This document shows positions 26,297 to 35,021 of a stretch of 64,000 bases of DNA, in pieces (position 1 is the stretch's first letter; each line of letters opens with the position of its first letter). Location: assembly GCA_036984305.1 (NCBI GenBank), contig BQWY01000001.1, positions 496,001-560,000 on the forward strand, given 5' to 3'. The DNA comes from Nitrospira sp. (GTDB taxonomy: Bacteria; Nitrospirota; Nitrospiria; Nitrospirales; Nitrospiraceae). The notes beneath the pieces were generated by a model, which was not told where the DNA came from, ran no database searches, and saw only the letters and a list, made by a program, of their open reading frames with translations. Both the position numbers and the translations under genes were made by a program.

Positions 26297-27937
26297 TCAA
26301 CGAGCGACTGGCGTTCGCAAATCTCGATACTTGATTCGGTCGGCCGGATCGGCATCCACGTCGATGCCACCTGCAGTCGGGGGCTTCTCGAGGTCGACAT
26401 ATTGTAACGTCCCGAACGGTTGAATTTCGTCGTCCGTGGGCAATTGGCCGCGGGTCCATCCTCCCCCGAGTGCTCGGACCAGGGCCACGGACGATCTCAG
26501 GAGATCAGCCTTGATTTGTGCCAAGTCAATACGCGATTGGAGCACCGCGACCTGGGCATAAATCAGCTCGAGGCTCGAGGCCAACCCGCCTTGGTACAGT
26601 TCCATCGTCAAATTTTGCGTCTTCAGCGTGGCGCCGACCGTCGCGTCTTGCCGATCCACGGCCGTGGTGAGCTGCTTCGTCAAGCTCAAGTTGTTTTCGA
26701 CTTCCCGGAAGGCGTTGAGAACCGTCGATCGATATCGATCCTCCATTTCTCGATACGCCGCCCAAGACTTTTGTAGTTGAGCACGCCGGTACCCACCCTG
26801 GAACGCGGGCAAGGCCACGCTGGCCCCATAGGACCAGAAGCTGGTCGCGAGATTCGCGATTTCGATGGCGCTGAAGTTGACGTCGAGGATGCCTCCGTCT
26901 GCTCCGAACCGTACATCGGGGAAAAACGCGGCGCGAGCAATGCCGATCGCCCGGTTCGCCTGGGCCATCCGGCGCTCCATCCCGGCGACGTCCGGCCGGC
27001 GTTCGAGCAGGGTCGACGGGATCGTCTGTGGAATTGTGAACTTGGCCACGGTGATGTCCTCGGCCGGGCTGATCGTAAACCCCGCCGGGGCCATGTTCAC
27101 GAGCGCGGCGATGGTTTGCTCCGTGACCTGCCGCTGGCCCTGAACCTGGGCCAGCTTCGTTTCCGTGCTGAAGAGCAGCGATTCCACGCGGGCCACGTCG
27201 AGGGCCGATGCGATCGCTCCGGCAAACTGCGTCTTCACGAGGGCGAGGGATTCCCGGTACAGGGTGATCGATTGGGTATAGATGGCAATCTGCGCGTCGT
27301 ACCCGCGCAAGGTGAAGTAGTTCGCCGCGATTTCTGCCTGTAGGCTCAGGCGGGCGAGACCCCAGTCCGCCGCTCGTTCCTGGGCTCGGTAGGTCTCCAC
27401 GCGCGTCGCGTTGCGAATTGCCGACCAGAAGTCCGGCTCCCAGGATGCCAGCCCGGCACCGGCCGCCAAAGACCCGGTCAACGGAGTATCAGGGTCTCGC
27501 AAAAAGGAATCGACATGGTACCGACTTTGAGTGGCTTTCCCGCCCAATCCGAGTTGCGGAATTCGCTGGGACCGTACCTGCATCATCGTATCGCGCGCCT
27601 GGACGAACCGCTCCGCCGCCGCCTGAAGTTCGGGATTCGCCGCCATGGCCTGTTCGACGATTCTGTTGAGGGTCGGGTCGTCGTACAGTTCCCACCAATT
27701 GGTGCGAAGTTCGGCGTCGGAAGGGTTGGCTTCAACGAAGGGGCTCGCCCCATGCCAGGAGGCGGGAACGACGTAGTCAGGCGGCTCATAGGGAGGCGCC
27801 AAATCCACGTGCGGCAGCCAATCACGATTACATCCCGGCACAAGCACGATCACCAGCAGCAACAGACAACACCGTCCACTCTGGCTGATCCGCAGGCGCA
27901 CGCTGTCTTTTGGGGTTCGTGAGGAGAGGTCGCTCAC
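26297..27937 (-). CDS. RND efflux outer-membrane lipoprotein (NodT/OprM type)
   Basis: This 546-residue outer-membrane channel has a lipobox (VLVPGC, cysteine ~36), typical of the NodT/OprM branch. Two OEP repeats follow, with characteristic VDLAPPYEPP..VPASW near the N-terminus, WWELYDDPTLNRIVEQAMAANPELQAAAERF, DVARVESLLFSTETKLAQVQGQR and RRPDVAGMERRMAQANRAIGIARAAFFPDV. The frame starts at GTG 27937; no better start is apparent. It follows the adaptor gene after 13 bp and is the last gene of the second RND operon. The outer face may serve multidrug or solvent export; the substrate is unknown. Confidence 0.92.
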   Translation of the reverse strand: MSDLSSRTPKDSVRLRISQSGRCCLLLLVIVLVPGCNRDWLPHVDLAPPYEPPDYVVPASWHGASPFVEANPSDAELRTNWWELYDDPTLNRIVEQAMAANPELQAAAERFVQARDTMMQVRSQRIPQLGLGGKATQSRYHVDSFLRDPDTPLTGSLAAGAGLASWEPDFWSAIRNATRVETYRAQERAADWGLARLSLQAEIAANYFTLRGYDAQIAIYTQSITLYRESLALVKTQFAGAIASALDVARVESLLFSTETKLAQVQGQRQVTEQTIAALVNMAPAGFTISPAEDITVAKFTIPQTIPSTLLERRPDVAGMERRMAQANRAIGIARAAFFPDVRFGADGGILDVNFSAIEIANLATSFWSYGASVALPAFQGGYRRAQLQKSWAAYREMEDRYRSTVLNAFREVENNLSLTKQLTTAVDRQDATVGATLKTQNLTMELYQGGLASSLELIYAQVAVLQSRIDLAQIKADLLRSSVALVRALGGGWTRGQLPTDDEIQPFGTLQYVDLEKPPTAGGIDVDADPADRIKYRDLRTPVAR

Positions 27938-27950
27938 AGATCACCAGCGG

Positions 27951-29162
27951 TCACTTGGCTGAGGCTTCCTTTGACCCGGACGTGTGGTCGGGCTCGGGAC
28001 TGGTGAGGAGGTCGTACCCCTTCGACGGCGTGACGACCCGCACACTGTCACCTTCGAGCAAAGCAACACTGGGGTTGTTCACGATGCGGTCAGTCGAAGA
28101 GACCCCTTCGGCCACCTCGACCGTGCTATCCATGAGCTTGCTCACGGTGATCGGTTGGAAATGGATGTGGTCATCCTCCGTGACCAGCGCGACTTGCGTT
28201 CCATGCTCCTGAAACACCAACGCGGTGGATGGGATGGTGAAGACCTTTCTGTCGACCGGTGCTGTGAGATGCACCTGGGCGAAAGATCCCGGCCACAGAG
28301 CCCTGTCCTCGTTGTCGATGGTAAAGACAGTGACGGCGGTTCGGGTGCTTACATTAAATCCTTTGGCGACGGTCAAAAACTTGGCGGTAAATCGACGGTT
28401 GGGAAGCTGTGGTGCCGTCACTTCCGCCGTCAGGCCCGGTTGCAGGAAGGGCCCAAACGTCTCCGGCACGTTCACAAAGAGACGCAGGGTGTCGACGACG
28501 GCCACGGTGAAGAGGTTCGTGATGCCCCCGGGAGTGTTGAGTTGGCCCTCCTTGCTGACCAAGTCGCCGACGTTGATATTGCGCTGAATCACCATCCCCT
28601 CAAAGGGCGCGACGATCTTCTTGAAACCGATGAAGGCTTCAATGTTTCGCACTTTCTGTTCCGCCGCCTTCACGACCGCCTCCTGCGCCTGCATGTGTTT
28701 TTCTTGTACCGTAATCGCCTGCTCGGAGACGGCATGGGATTGGCGCATCGCCTGATAGCGCTTGGCGGTGACTACGGCAAGCGCATACCGGGCCCGTTCC
28801 GATTCGAGATCGGCTTTGGCCTGGCTGTATTCGGCGTCGAGGTCCGGCGTATTGATCTCGGCCAGAATATCGCCTTTCTTCACTTCGTCGCCGTAGTCCT
28901 TGTACCACATCTTTACGTAACCCGTGACGCGCGCGTAGATCGGCGCCTCGTACCACCCTACGATGTTGCCGGGAAGCGTGATGGTCTCGCTCGGTGGCAC
29001 CGGCTTGGGGTTCACAACGGCCACGGTTTGGACCGCGTTCTCGTGCGTCTGCTCGCGCAGCAGCGCGGCATCGCTCCCGCTGAGGTAGGTCCGGTAGCCG
29101 ATGTAGACGGCGACAAGCGCAATGATGATCAACGCAATGCGTGTTCCTTTGGGTGATTTCAT
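27951..29162 (-). CDS. RND efflux periplasmic adaptor (HlyD/AcrA family)
   Basis: About 403 residues from ATG 29162, which overlaps the stop of the upstream permease half by 4 bp (ATGA). A single N-terminal membrane anchor (TRIALIIIALVAVYIGYRTYL) without lipobox is followed by a lipoyl half (APIYARVTGYVKMWYKDYGDEVKKGD), a coiled-coil hairpin (residues ~120-190, with SEQAITVQEKHMQAQEAVVKAAEQKV), the second lipoyl half (APFEGMVIQRNINVGDLV), and beta-barrel and membrane-proximal domains. An open frame continues upstream to 29537, but that part is a shadow of the permease. It couples the split RND permease to the NodT-type channel. Confidence 0.93.
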   Translation of the reverse strand: MKSPKGTRIALIIIALVAVYIGYRTYLSGSDAALLREQTHENAVQTVAVVNPKPVPPSETITLPGNIVGWYEAPIYARVTGYVKMWYKDYGDEVKKGDILAEINTPDLDAEYSQAKADLESERARYALAVVTAKRYQAMRQSHAVSEQAITVQEKHMQAQEAVVKAAEQKVRNIEAFIGFKKIVAPFEGMVIQRNINVGDLVSKEGQLNTPGGITNLFTVAVVDTLRLFVNVPETFGPFLQPGLTAEVTAPQLPNRRFTAKFLTVAKGFNVSTRTAVTVFTIDNEDRALWPGSFAQVHLTAPVDRKVFTIPSTALVFQEHGTQVALVTEDDHIHFQPITVSKLMDSTVEVAEGVSSTDRIVNNPSVALLEGDSVRVVTPSKGYDLLTSPEPDHTSGSKEASAK

Positions 29163-30859
29163 GATGAGACCTGCCCCTTTGGCGGATGCGGTTTCCGCCC
29201 ATGGACAATCGCATACACACACGGCACGAATAAGAGAGTGAACACAGTGGCGAGGAGCAAGCCACCGATGACCGCACGCCCAAGCGGTGCGTTTTGAGAG
29301 TACCCGGTGGCCATGGGGACCATGCCGAGAATCATGGCTGAGGCCGTCATGAGCACCGGACGGAAGCGGGTTGTCCCGGCCTCGATGGCGGCCTTCACCG
29401 CGTCGCCATGTTCTTGAATGCGCTCGCGCGCGTAGGAGACGATCAAAATCGAATTGGCGGTGCCTGTCCCCATGGTCATAATGGCGCCCGTCAGCGCGGG
29501 TTCTGAAATCCGAGTATGGGTCACGAACAGCGACCACGCGATGCCGGCCAGTGCGCCGGGCAATGCCGTGATAATAATAAACGGATCCAACCAGGATTGG
29601 AAATTCACGACGATCAGCAGATAGACCAATATAATCGCCGCCAGCAGTCCGAAGATGAGTTCGCGGTAGGCATCGTACATCAGTGAGGCCTGGCCGTGAA
29701 TCTCCAGCGCCGCGCTTCGAGGCATTTCGGGTTCCATGTCCTTGGCGATTTTCTTCACGTCCGCCAGCACCCCTCCGAGATCGCGGCCTTCCGCGGACAC
29801 GTAGATGTCGAACAGCGGCATGATGTTGCCATGTGTGACCACGCCCGGCGTACCTTGCGCTTCGATCTGGGCCAGGTTGCCGAGAAGTTGAACGGCGGAA
29901 TCGCCCGAGCCATTGGTCGAAGCATCCACCGGAACGGTCTTCAGGCTGTTGATGCTGTTGATCTGTGGCTGTGGGGTATAGACGTTGATCAAGTAGGACA
30001 TGCCGGTGCTGGGATCCAGCCAGTAGATTTGGTCGACCTGTTGGCTTCCGGCCGTCGTCATGAGCAGGTTGTCGGCCATATCCTTCAAGGTCCGGTTGAC
30101 ACCAAATCCGAACGTTCGGTTGCCCTCCACCATGAGGGTAGGCGTGCGCATGGTCTGTTGGATGACGACGTCCACGGCCCCGGGGATTTCACGGAATTTC
30201 CCCAGCAATTTGCGAGCGAACTCGTAGTTGGGATACATGTCGGGGCCGTTGATCTGCACATCAATCGGCGCCGGTGCTCCGAAGTTGAGAATTTTCGCCG
30301 TGAGATCGGACGGCTGGAAGGTGAATTCGGTTCCCGGAAACCGCTCTTTCAATCCCTTGCGGAGCACGCGCCGAAAGTCCCAGACCGGCGACTTTTCGTT
30401 CTTGAGGAGGATCGTCAGATCGCAATCCTGTGAACCAATCGTGGGTGTTGGAATGAAGGCCAGGTTGTGCGGTCCGACCGGCAGCCCGCAATTACTGACA
30501 ATATTTTCGACCTGACCTGGCAGCAACTCCTCAATACTATTGGACACCAAGGTCGCGATGCGCGCCGACACCTCGATGCGCGTCCCGAGCGGCGCTCGCA
30601 GATGCATCTGGATGACCCCGGATCTGATCTCTGGGAAGTAGTCACGCCCGAGGAAGAAGAAGATACTGACGGAACACAGCGCGAAAGCCAGAGAGAACAC
30701 GACGAATGACCGGCGATGGGCGACCACTCGTTCCAGCAGCGATCCATACCGGTCTCGGGTCTGATTGAATCGGTGCTCGAAGCCCTGCTGGAACCGGACG
30801 AAGACGTTGCGCGAAACGGGCGCCCCCCCGTGTCCATCCGGACTAGGCGCTGGCGGCAT
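29159..30859 (-). CDS. RND efflux permease, C-terminal half (separate ORF)
   Basis: This 566-residue ORF corresponds to the second half of an AcrB-type RND permease. It has a ~45-residue N-terminal lead, TM7 (FVVFSLAFALCSVSIFFFLG), the second periplasmic loop with the FxPTxxxG-like VPVDAS/FIPTPTIG region, and TM8-12 (IAWSLFVTHTRISEPALTGAIMTMGTG, VLMTASAMILGMVPMA, VIGGLLLATVFTLLFVPCVYA). It begins at ATG 30859, 17 bp inside the end of the N-terminal half and in another frame, with GAGGAG seven bases upstream, so it can be initiated independently. The break lies in the cytoplasmic linker between TM6 and TM7. Either a real two-subunit permease or a frameshifted single gene is possible. Confidence 0.88.
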   Translation of the reverse strand: MPPAPSPDGHGGAPVSRNVFVRFQQGFEHRFNQTRDRYGSLLERVVAHRRSFVVFSLAFALCSVSIFFFLGRDYFPEIRSGVIQMHLRAPLGTRIEVSARIATLVSNSIEELLPGQVENIVSNCGLPVGPHNLAFIPTPTIGSQDCDLTILLKNEKSPVWDFRRVLRKGLKERFPGTEFTFQPSDLTAKILNFGAPAPIDVQINGPDMYPNYEFARKLLGKFREIPGAVDVVIQQTMRTPTLMVEGNRTFGFGVNRTLKDMADNLLMTTAGSQQVDQIYWLDPSTGMSYLINVYTPQPQINSINSLKTVPVDASTNGSGDSAVQLLGNLAQIEAQGTPGVVTHGNIMPLFDIYVSAEGRDLGGVLADVKKIAKDMEPEMPRSAALEIHGQASLMYDAYRELIFGLLAAIILVYLLIVVNFQSWLDPFIIITALPGALAGIAWSLFVTHTRISEPALTGAIMTMGTGTANSILIVSYARERIQEHGDAVKAAIEAGTTRFRPVLMTASAMILGMVPMATGYSQNAPLGRAVIGGLLLATVFTLLFVPCVYAIVHGRKPHPPKGQVSS

Positions 30860-32360
30860 GTGCAGACTCCTCGTTGTGGTGCCCCTTGAGTAGGTACTTG
30901 GCCATGGTCGGCACCAGCGTGCGCGACAGAATAAACGAGGCGAGCATGGCGAAGATCACGGCCTCCGCCATGGGCTTGAAGAGATAGCCGGCGACACCGC
31001 CGAGTTCGAAGAGCGGGAGCCATACGATCGCGATGCACAGGGTCGCCACGAAGGTCGGCACCACGATTTGGTTGGCGGCATCAACTATCGCGTCTTCGAG
31101 CGGCTTGCCCATTTCGATGTGGCGATCGATGTTCTCGATCATCACCGTCGCATCGTCGACCAGAATGCCAACGGCCAACGCCAATCCGCCCAGGGTCATG
31201 ACGTTGATGGTCTCACCGAGATAGTACAGACAAATGAGCGAGGTCAGGATCGACAGCGGGATCGAGGTCCAGACGATGAGTGTCGCACGCCATGAGCCGA
31301 GCAGCAACAGGACGATCAGTCCGACCAACGCGCCGGCCGACGCCATCTCGTGAACGACGTCCTTGATGGAATCCTTGACGAAGGTTGAGGCATCGTCGAG
31401 GAGCGTGATCTTCACTCCCTCCGGGACGATCTGCTCGATGCGTGGGATCATCTTCTTGATCCCATCGACCACCTCCAGGGTCGAGGCCTCCGTGCTTTTC
31501 ATCGCGACGAGAATGACGGTTTGTTTGCCTTTCACCAAGACGGCGTTCTGCTGAACCCGGCCCATGAGGCGGACCGTGGCGACGTCGCGCAAATAGATGT
31601 AGGCGTTGCCCTCCCGTTTGATCGGGATGTCGGCAAAATCGTCAATCTTCAGCGGTGAGGCATTCGTCTGCACGATCCAGTCGGTGCTCTTGATCTTGAC
31701 GTCGCCGGACGGCAGTACAAGATATTGCTGCATGAGCACTTTATGTACGTCGGATGGAGTGATGTTGCGCGCCAGGAGTTTTTGTTGATCGAGGTTGACC
31801 ATGACCTGCATGTCCTGCCCACCGTACGGATGTGGCAGAATTACCCCTGGGACCGTCACGAGCAAGGGGCGAATCCTCATGTACGCCAGGTTATAGAGCT
31901 CCGCCGGCGTCAACTCCTCTGAGCTGACTTGGAGCATGGCGACCGGGATGGAGGAGGGTGCCAGCCGCATGATCATGGGCGGAGAAATATCCGGCGGCAA
32001 CGCCTTGACGACGGTCTGCGCAATGGCGGTGATGTCCGCTTCGGCTCGACCGACGTCGACCTCATCTTGGAGAAAGATATTGGTGATGCTGATGCCGTAG
32101 TAGGAGTGGCTATGGATGTACTTGATGCCTTCCACAGTCGAGGTGAGAAAGCGCTCGAACAGATAGGTGATGCGCCCTTCTACCTTCTGGGGCAAAAGGC
32201 CAGCGTAGGCCCAGACCACGGAGGTAACGGGAATCGTGATGTTGGGAAATACGTCGGTCGGCATCTTATGGATCGTCATGCCTCCGAACACGAGGATGAG
32301 GATGGACATGACGACGAAGGTGTAGGGTCGTCGCAACGCGATCAGGACGAGTTGATTCAT
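30843..32360 (-). CDS. RND efflux permease, N-terminal half (separate ORF)
   Basis: This 505-residue ORF corresponds to TM1-TM6 of an RND permease: TM1 (YTFVVMSILILVFGGMTI), DVFPNITIPVTSV, the first periplasmic loop (~35-335), and TM2-6. The TM4 proton-relay motif AVGILVDDATVMIENIDRH carries the adjacent aspartates. It ends with TAG after ...HNEESAHAASA, just past TM6. The proton relay is therefore here, while TM10-11 partners lie in the following ORF. It is the first gene of the operon half1-half2-adaptor-channel. The upstream 568-bp region presumably holds the promoter, shared divergently with the ModA-like gene. Confidence 0.9.
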   Translation of the reverse strand: MNQLVLIALRRPYTFVVMSILILVFGGMTIHKMPTDVFPNITIPVTSVVWAYAGLLPQKVEGRITYLFERFLTSTVEGIKYIHSHSYYGISITNIFLQDEVDVGRAEADITAIAQTVVKALPPDISPPMIMRLAPSSIPVAMLQVSSEELTPAELYNLAYMRIRPLLVTVPGVILPHPYGGQDMQVMVNLDQQKLLARNITPSDVHKVLMQQYLVLPSGDVKIKSTDWIVQTNASPLKIDDFADIPIKREGNAYIYLRDVATVRLMGRVQQNAVLVKGKQTVILVAMKSTEASTLEVVDGIKKMIPRIEQIVPEGVKITLLDDASTFVKDSIKDVVHEMASAGALVGLIVLLLLGSWRATLIVWTSIPLSILTSLICLYYLGETINVMTLGGLALAVGILVDDATVMIENIDRHIEMGKPLEDAIVDAANQIVVPTFVATLCIAIVWLPLFELGGVAGYLFKPMAEAVIFAMLASFILSRTLVPTMAKYLLKGHHNEESAHAASA

Positions 32361-32928
32361 ATCCTAAGCTCTGGAGAATTGGGCGGGGCCCACACTCAAA
32401 CTCTCAACATCCATTCCGATTGTCACCGTGCATTCGTTTCAGGCCAATTCTGAGCACCGGACGTTCTCAACTTCACTGCCGGGTTGGACATCCGATGCCA
32501 ACCACCCCGAATGCCTGTGGAGAATATAGCAAATGCCTTGCCGAGTTTACCTACTCGTCGCTTGCAAGGAAACGGGGCGCAGTTCCTTGGCGTTCTATAA
32601 TGAAGTGAAGCACCCGATTGCGGAATGCTCTTAACACGACGAGAGTAGGTCGTCCAGAGGAGTTCTAGTCATTGCGCGCAGAGCGCGCCGTGCGGTAGCG
32701 CTCACTCCCAGGTCGGTGACCGTGGATCTGGCACCGGTCGCCTCCAGCACCACCCTTGGTTCTCATGGTTAATCAATGGGATAGCCTGTTTCCACAGTTG
32801 TCTCATGGCGTGACATCGATGGGTATTGATCTTGCGTCAGTGCAACACGTGGGGTCACGGCGACCTCGTAGGTCCAGTTCGTGCCGCAATAAACTTTGAT
32901 ACGAGTGAAACGAAAAGCGGAGCGCACA
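32361..32928. promoter_or_regulatory. 568-bp divergent intergenic region
   Basis: It separates the minus-strand RND operon from the plus-strand ModA-like gene and should contain both promoters. A perfect TATAAT occurs at 32596-32601 on the plus strand, but no matching -35 hexamer lies 16-18 bp upstream. Short open frames here show no protein-like pattern. Confidence 0.4.
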
Positions 32929-33747
32929 ATGCTGAAAATGCTGAAAAGTTTGATCGGCCTCGGACTTGTTCTTGCTTTTGCCTTCGGCACATTTGGCCAG
33001 ATGGCGGTTGCGGAAGCCGCTGATCTGACTGTCGGCGCTCCGCCCAGTTTGCGACCGACATTCGCTGAAATCCTCCCGCTGTTCGAACGTGAGTATGGGG
33101 TATCGGTGCAAGTTGTCTATACTCCCTCAGGCACTCTAAGCCGGCAGGTCGAAAACGGAACGGCAATCGACGTGTTCCTTGGCGCCGGCATGGCGGAGGT
33201 GGAACGTCTGCACCGCAAGGGCCTGACGCTCGATGGCCGTCCCCGGGTGTATGCACAAACGTCTCTTGTGCTGGTCATGTCGACCGACTCACCCGGCATC
33301 TTGGTCTCCTTTGACGATGCACTGCCTAATCGCGCCACGCGTATCGCCATGGGCGACCCCCGTGTCTCATCCTTGGGAAGCATCACGGCCCAGGCGCTCA
33401 CGAAGGTGCACCCCCGGTATAAAGACAGGTCGCACCTTCTCTATGCACCCCATAGCGAAGACATCATGCAACTGATCCACAAGGGAAAGGCTGATGTGGG
33501 ATTAGTTTATCGCATCGATGCGATCAGCAGCACCAAGATCAGAATCAGCGATGAATCCCCTATCGGCGAGTATCTGCCAGTGCAATTCGGCCACGCGATT
33601 GTATCGACCTGCCGGGAATCTTCGCTTTCTGCCGCACACGCGTTTTCCGAGTTTCTCATGAGTTCTCGAATTCAGAAGCTACTCCTGAAGTATGGATTCG
33701 AACCAATCCCGGCCAGTACGCAGTCGCTGGTCTCCCAACGTAACTGA
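32929..33747 (+). CDS. Orphan periplasmic substrate-binding protein, ModA-like
   Basis: About 272 residues from ATG 32929; the frame extends to TTG 32896, but the signal peptide begins with MLKMLKSLIGLGLVLAFAFGTFG...AEAA. The mature protein matches the molybdate-type class II binding fold: DLTVGAPPSLRPTFAEILPLFERE, YTPSGTLSRQVENGTAIDVFLGAG, GDPRVSSLGSITAQALTK and KADVGLVYRIDA. ModA uses the serines near the first two segments to bind the oxyanion. No ModB or ModC gene is near, so it works with a distant transporter or as a sensor. Molybdate, tungstate or another oxyanion cannot be distinguished. Confidence 0.85.
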   Translation: MLKMLKSLIGLGLVLAFAFGTFGQMAVAEAADLTVGAPPSLRPTFAEILPLFEREYGVSVQVVYTPSGTLSRQVENGTAIDVFLGAGMAEVERLHRKGLTLDGRPRVYAQTSLVLVMSTDSPGILVSFDDALPNRATRIAMGDPRVSSLGSITAQALTKVHPRYKDRSHLLYAPHSEDIMQLIHKGKADVGLVYRIDAISSTKIRISDESPIGEYLPVQFGHAIVSTCRESSLSAAHAFSEFLMSSRIQKLLLKYGFEPIPASTQSLVSQRN

Positions 33748-34615
33748 CAAGTAATTCGCGGTGGGACCCGCAGCCCGGTCTCCGTAACTCCATCGTGGAT
33801 AATCCCATCTCTCGCATGCACGCCCCCGTCTCTCGCGAGAATACGTTGCACGAGCAGGACAGTCTCCCATCGAACTTCTCCTCGCACGAGAACCGGACCA
33901 CGAGCCGCTTCTGACGTCTGTGCAGAAGCGCTCACGTCGCACCGTGCGAGTGCTCTCAACGAACCCTCACACGAGCAGGGAGCCCGTGCCTGCGTGAGCG
34001 GGGCGCTCTCCGTCGTCTTGACATTCAAGGTGTTGGGGGTGGACCGCGTGCCCCGAATGGCGGGACCGAAAATTGCTCGGTCAGAAATTGGCCGGGAACG
34101 TTTTCCTCACACCAACGGGAGTGACGCGGAAATGTCACGGCCATCAGCGGAGGCTTCCGGTGTCTTTACTCTTCCTCCACCCGCGCGACTGCCATTTTGA
34201 CACAGAGATCCCAATCCTCCTGCGTACGGATCGACGCGTCGCCTTCTCCGAGCTTTTTCAACGGCTTCATTGGCCCAGTTGCGCTCGGTCCCTAGAGCCG
34301 ATCGAACGCTTTAGTCGGGCGTATCAATGGAAACTGATGCCTCCCCTCTGGGGTTGTGAGATTGGTGATGGAAACTGAGGTGCTCCCAGAGGCTCAAGGG
34401 CGGAAGTGCCCTGCCAGGCTCTCGCAGTGGCGCATGTAGGCCTATGCCGAGGGAGCCATCCATGCCGCCGACATAAGAAATAGCGAAACGCCTATAGATC
34501 GAAGGAGCGGAAGACGGTGTAGTGAGTCGCAATCGAGAGATTCTTTCGTGGTCCCGAGCACCGTGCCGTGGGACATGGAACCCTCGGTCCGGACCCCATC
34601 TTCGGAGTGCGGAGC
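33748..34615. other. 868-bp region without a recognisable gene
   Basis: The longest gap in the window. Open frames on both strands are short, arginine/serine-rich and patternless. I find no tRNA-like cloverleaf, no terminal inverted repeats and no transposase fragment. A TTGACA at 34018-34023 lacks a -10 box at proper spacing. A weak stem (GCGG/CCGC) lies shortly after the ModA-like stop and is not a convincing terminator. Confidence 0.5.
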
Positions 34616-34942
34616 ATGAAATGGCGCATGGCGCGCAAGCTGGTGGTTGTCCTGGGATACGGCGGCGTACTCGTGGCCCTTTCTTGCACGCGTCCCGCCA
34701 CACCGCTCGATCTTCTATCTTGGGATCCCAACGACGATCAACGGAAAATTGCGTCGTACTATGCCAAGGAGGCGGCCACGCTTCGGCAAAAGGCCGCCCT
34801 GGTTTCGGAGCAGGCTACAGCCTATGGGTTATTGTTCGGTCGGGACTCGGAGTGGGCGACGAGCGCACGACTTTTAGCAGAGTTCTACCTAAGCAAGGCT
34901 GACGAACAGGAGCGACTCGCCAATCAGCATTCGCGCCGGTGA
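34616..34942 (+). CDS. Small lipoprotein with helical domain, function unknown
   Basis: About 108 residues from ATG 34616; GTG 34568 and ATG 34628 are other candidates, and none has a strong ribosome-binding site. The signal ends in a lipobox (LVALSC), so the mature protein is probably membrane-anchored. The mature part is mostly helical with coiled-coil-like heptads (KIASYYAKEAATLRQKAALVSEQA and SARLLAEFYLSKADEQERLAN). It precedes the SPFH lipoprotein gene by 79 bp on the same strand and could be its partner. Family not recognised. Confidence 0.68.
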   Translation: MKWRMARKLVVVLGYGGVLVALSCTRPATPLDLLSWDPNDDQRKIASYYAKEAATLRQKAALVSEQATAYGLLFGRDSEWATSARLLAEFYLSKADEQERLANQHSRR

Positions 34943-35021
34943 GACGGCATCGCTCTCAAGAAGCCGCGGTGCAATGGGAGATAGGCGACGACGGACTTTT
35001 GGACGTCACAAGGAGGGGAGG

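Noticed and set aside
30793-30830. Run of seven G on the coding strand as the cause of the RND split
   Set aside because: The TAG ending the first half lies before this run in reading direction, so an indel there cannot by itself restore one frame.
32596-32601. TATAAT as a sigma-70 promoter
   Set aside because: No -35-like hexamer at 16-18 bp upstream; kept only as a remark in the intergenic entry.
33672-34028. 118-codon frame on the minus strand after the ModA-like gene
   Set aside because: No ribosome-binding site, no domain pattern, and partly antisense to the ModA-like gene.
34262-34290. Possible sigma-54 promoter (TTGGCCCAGTTGCG)
   Set aside because: The GG and GC elements are 7 rather than 10 bases apart, so it does not fit the -24/-12 consensus.
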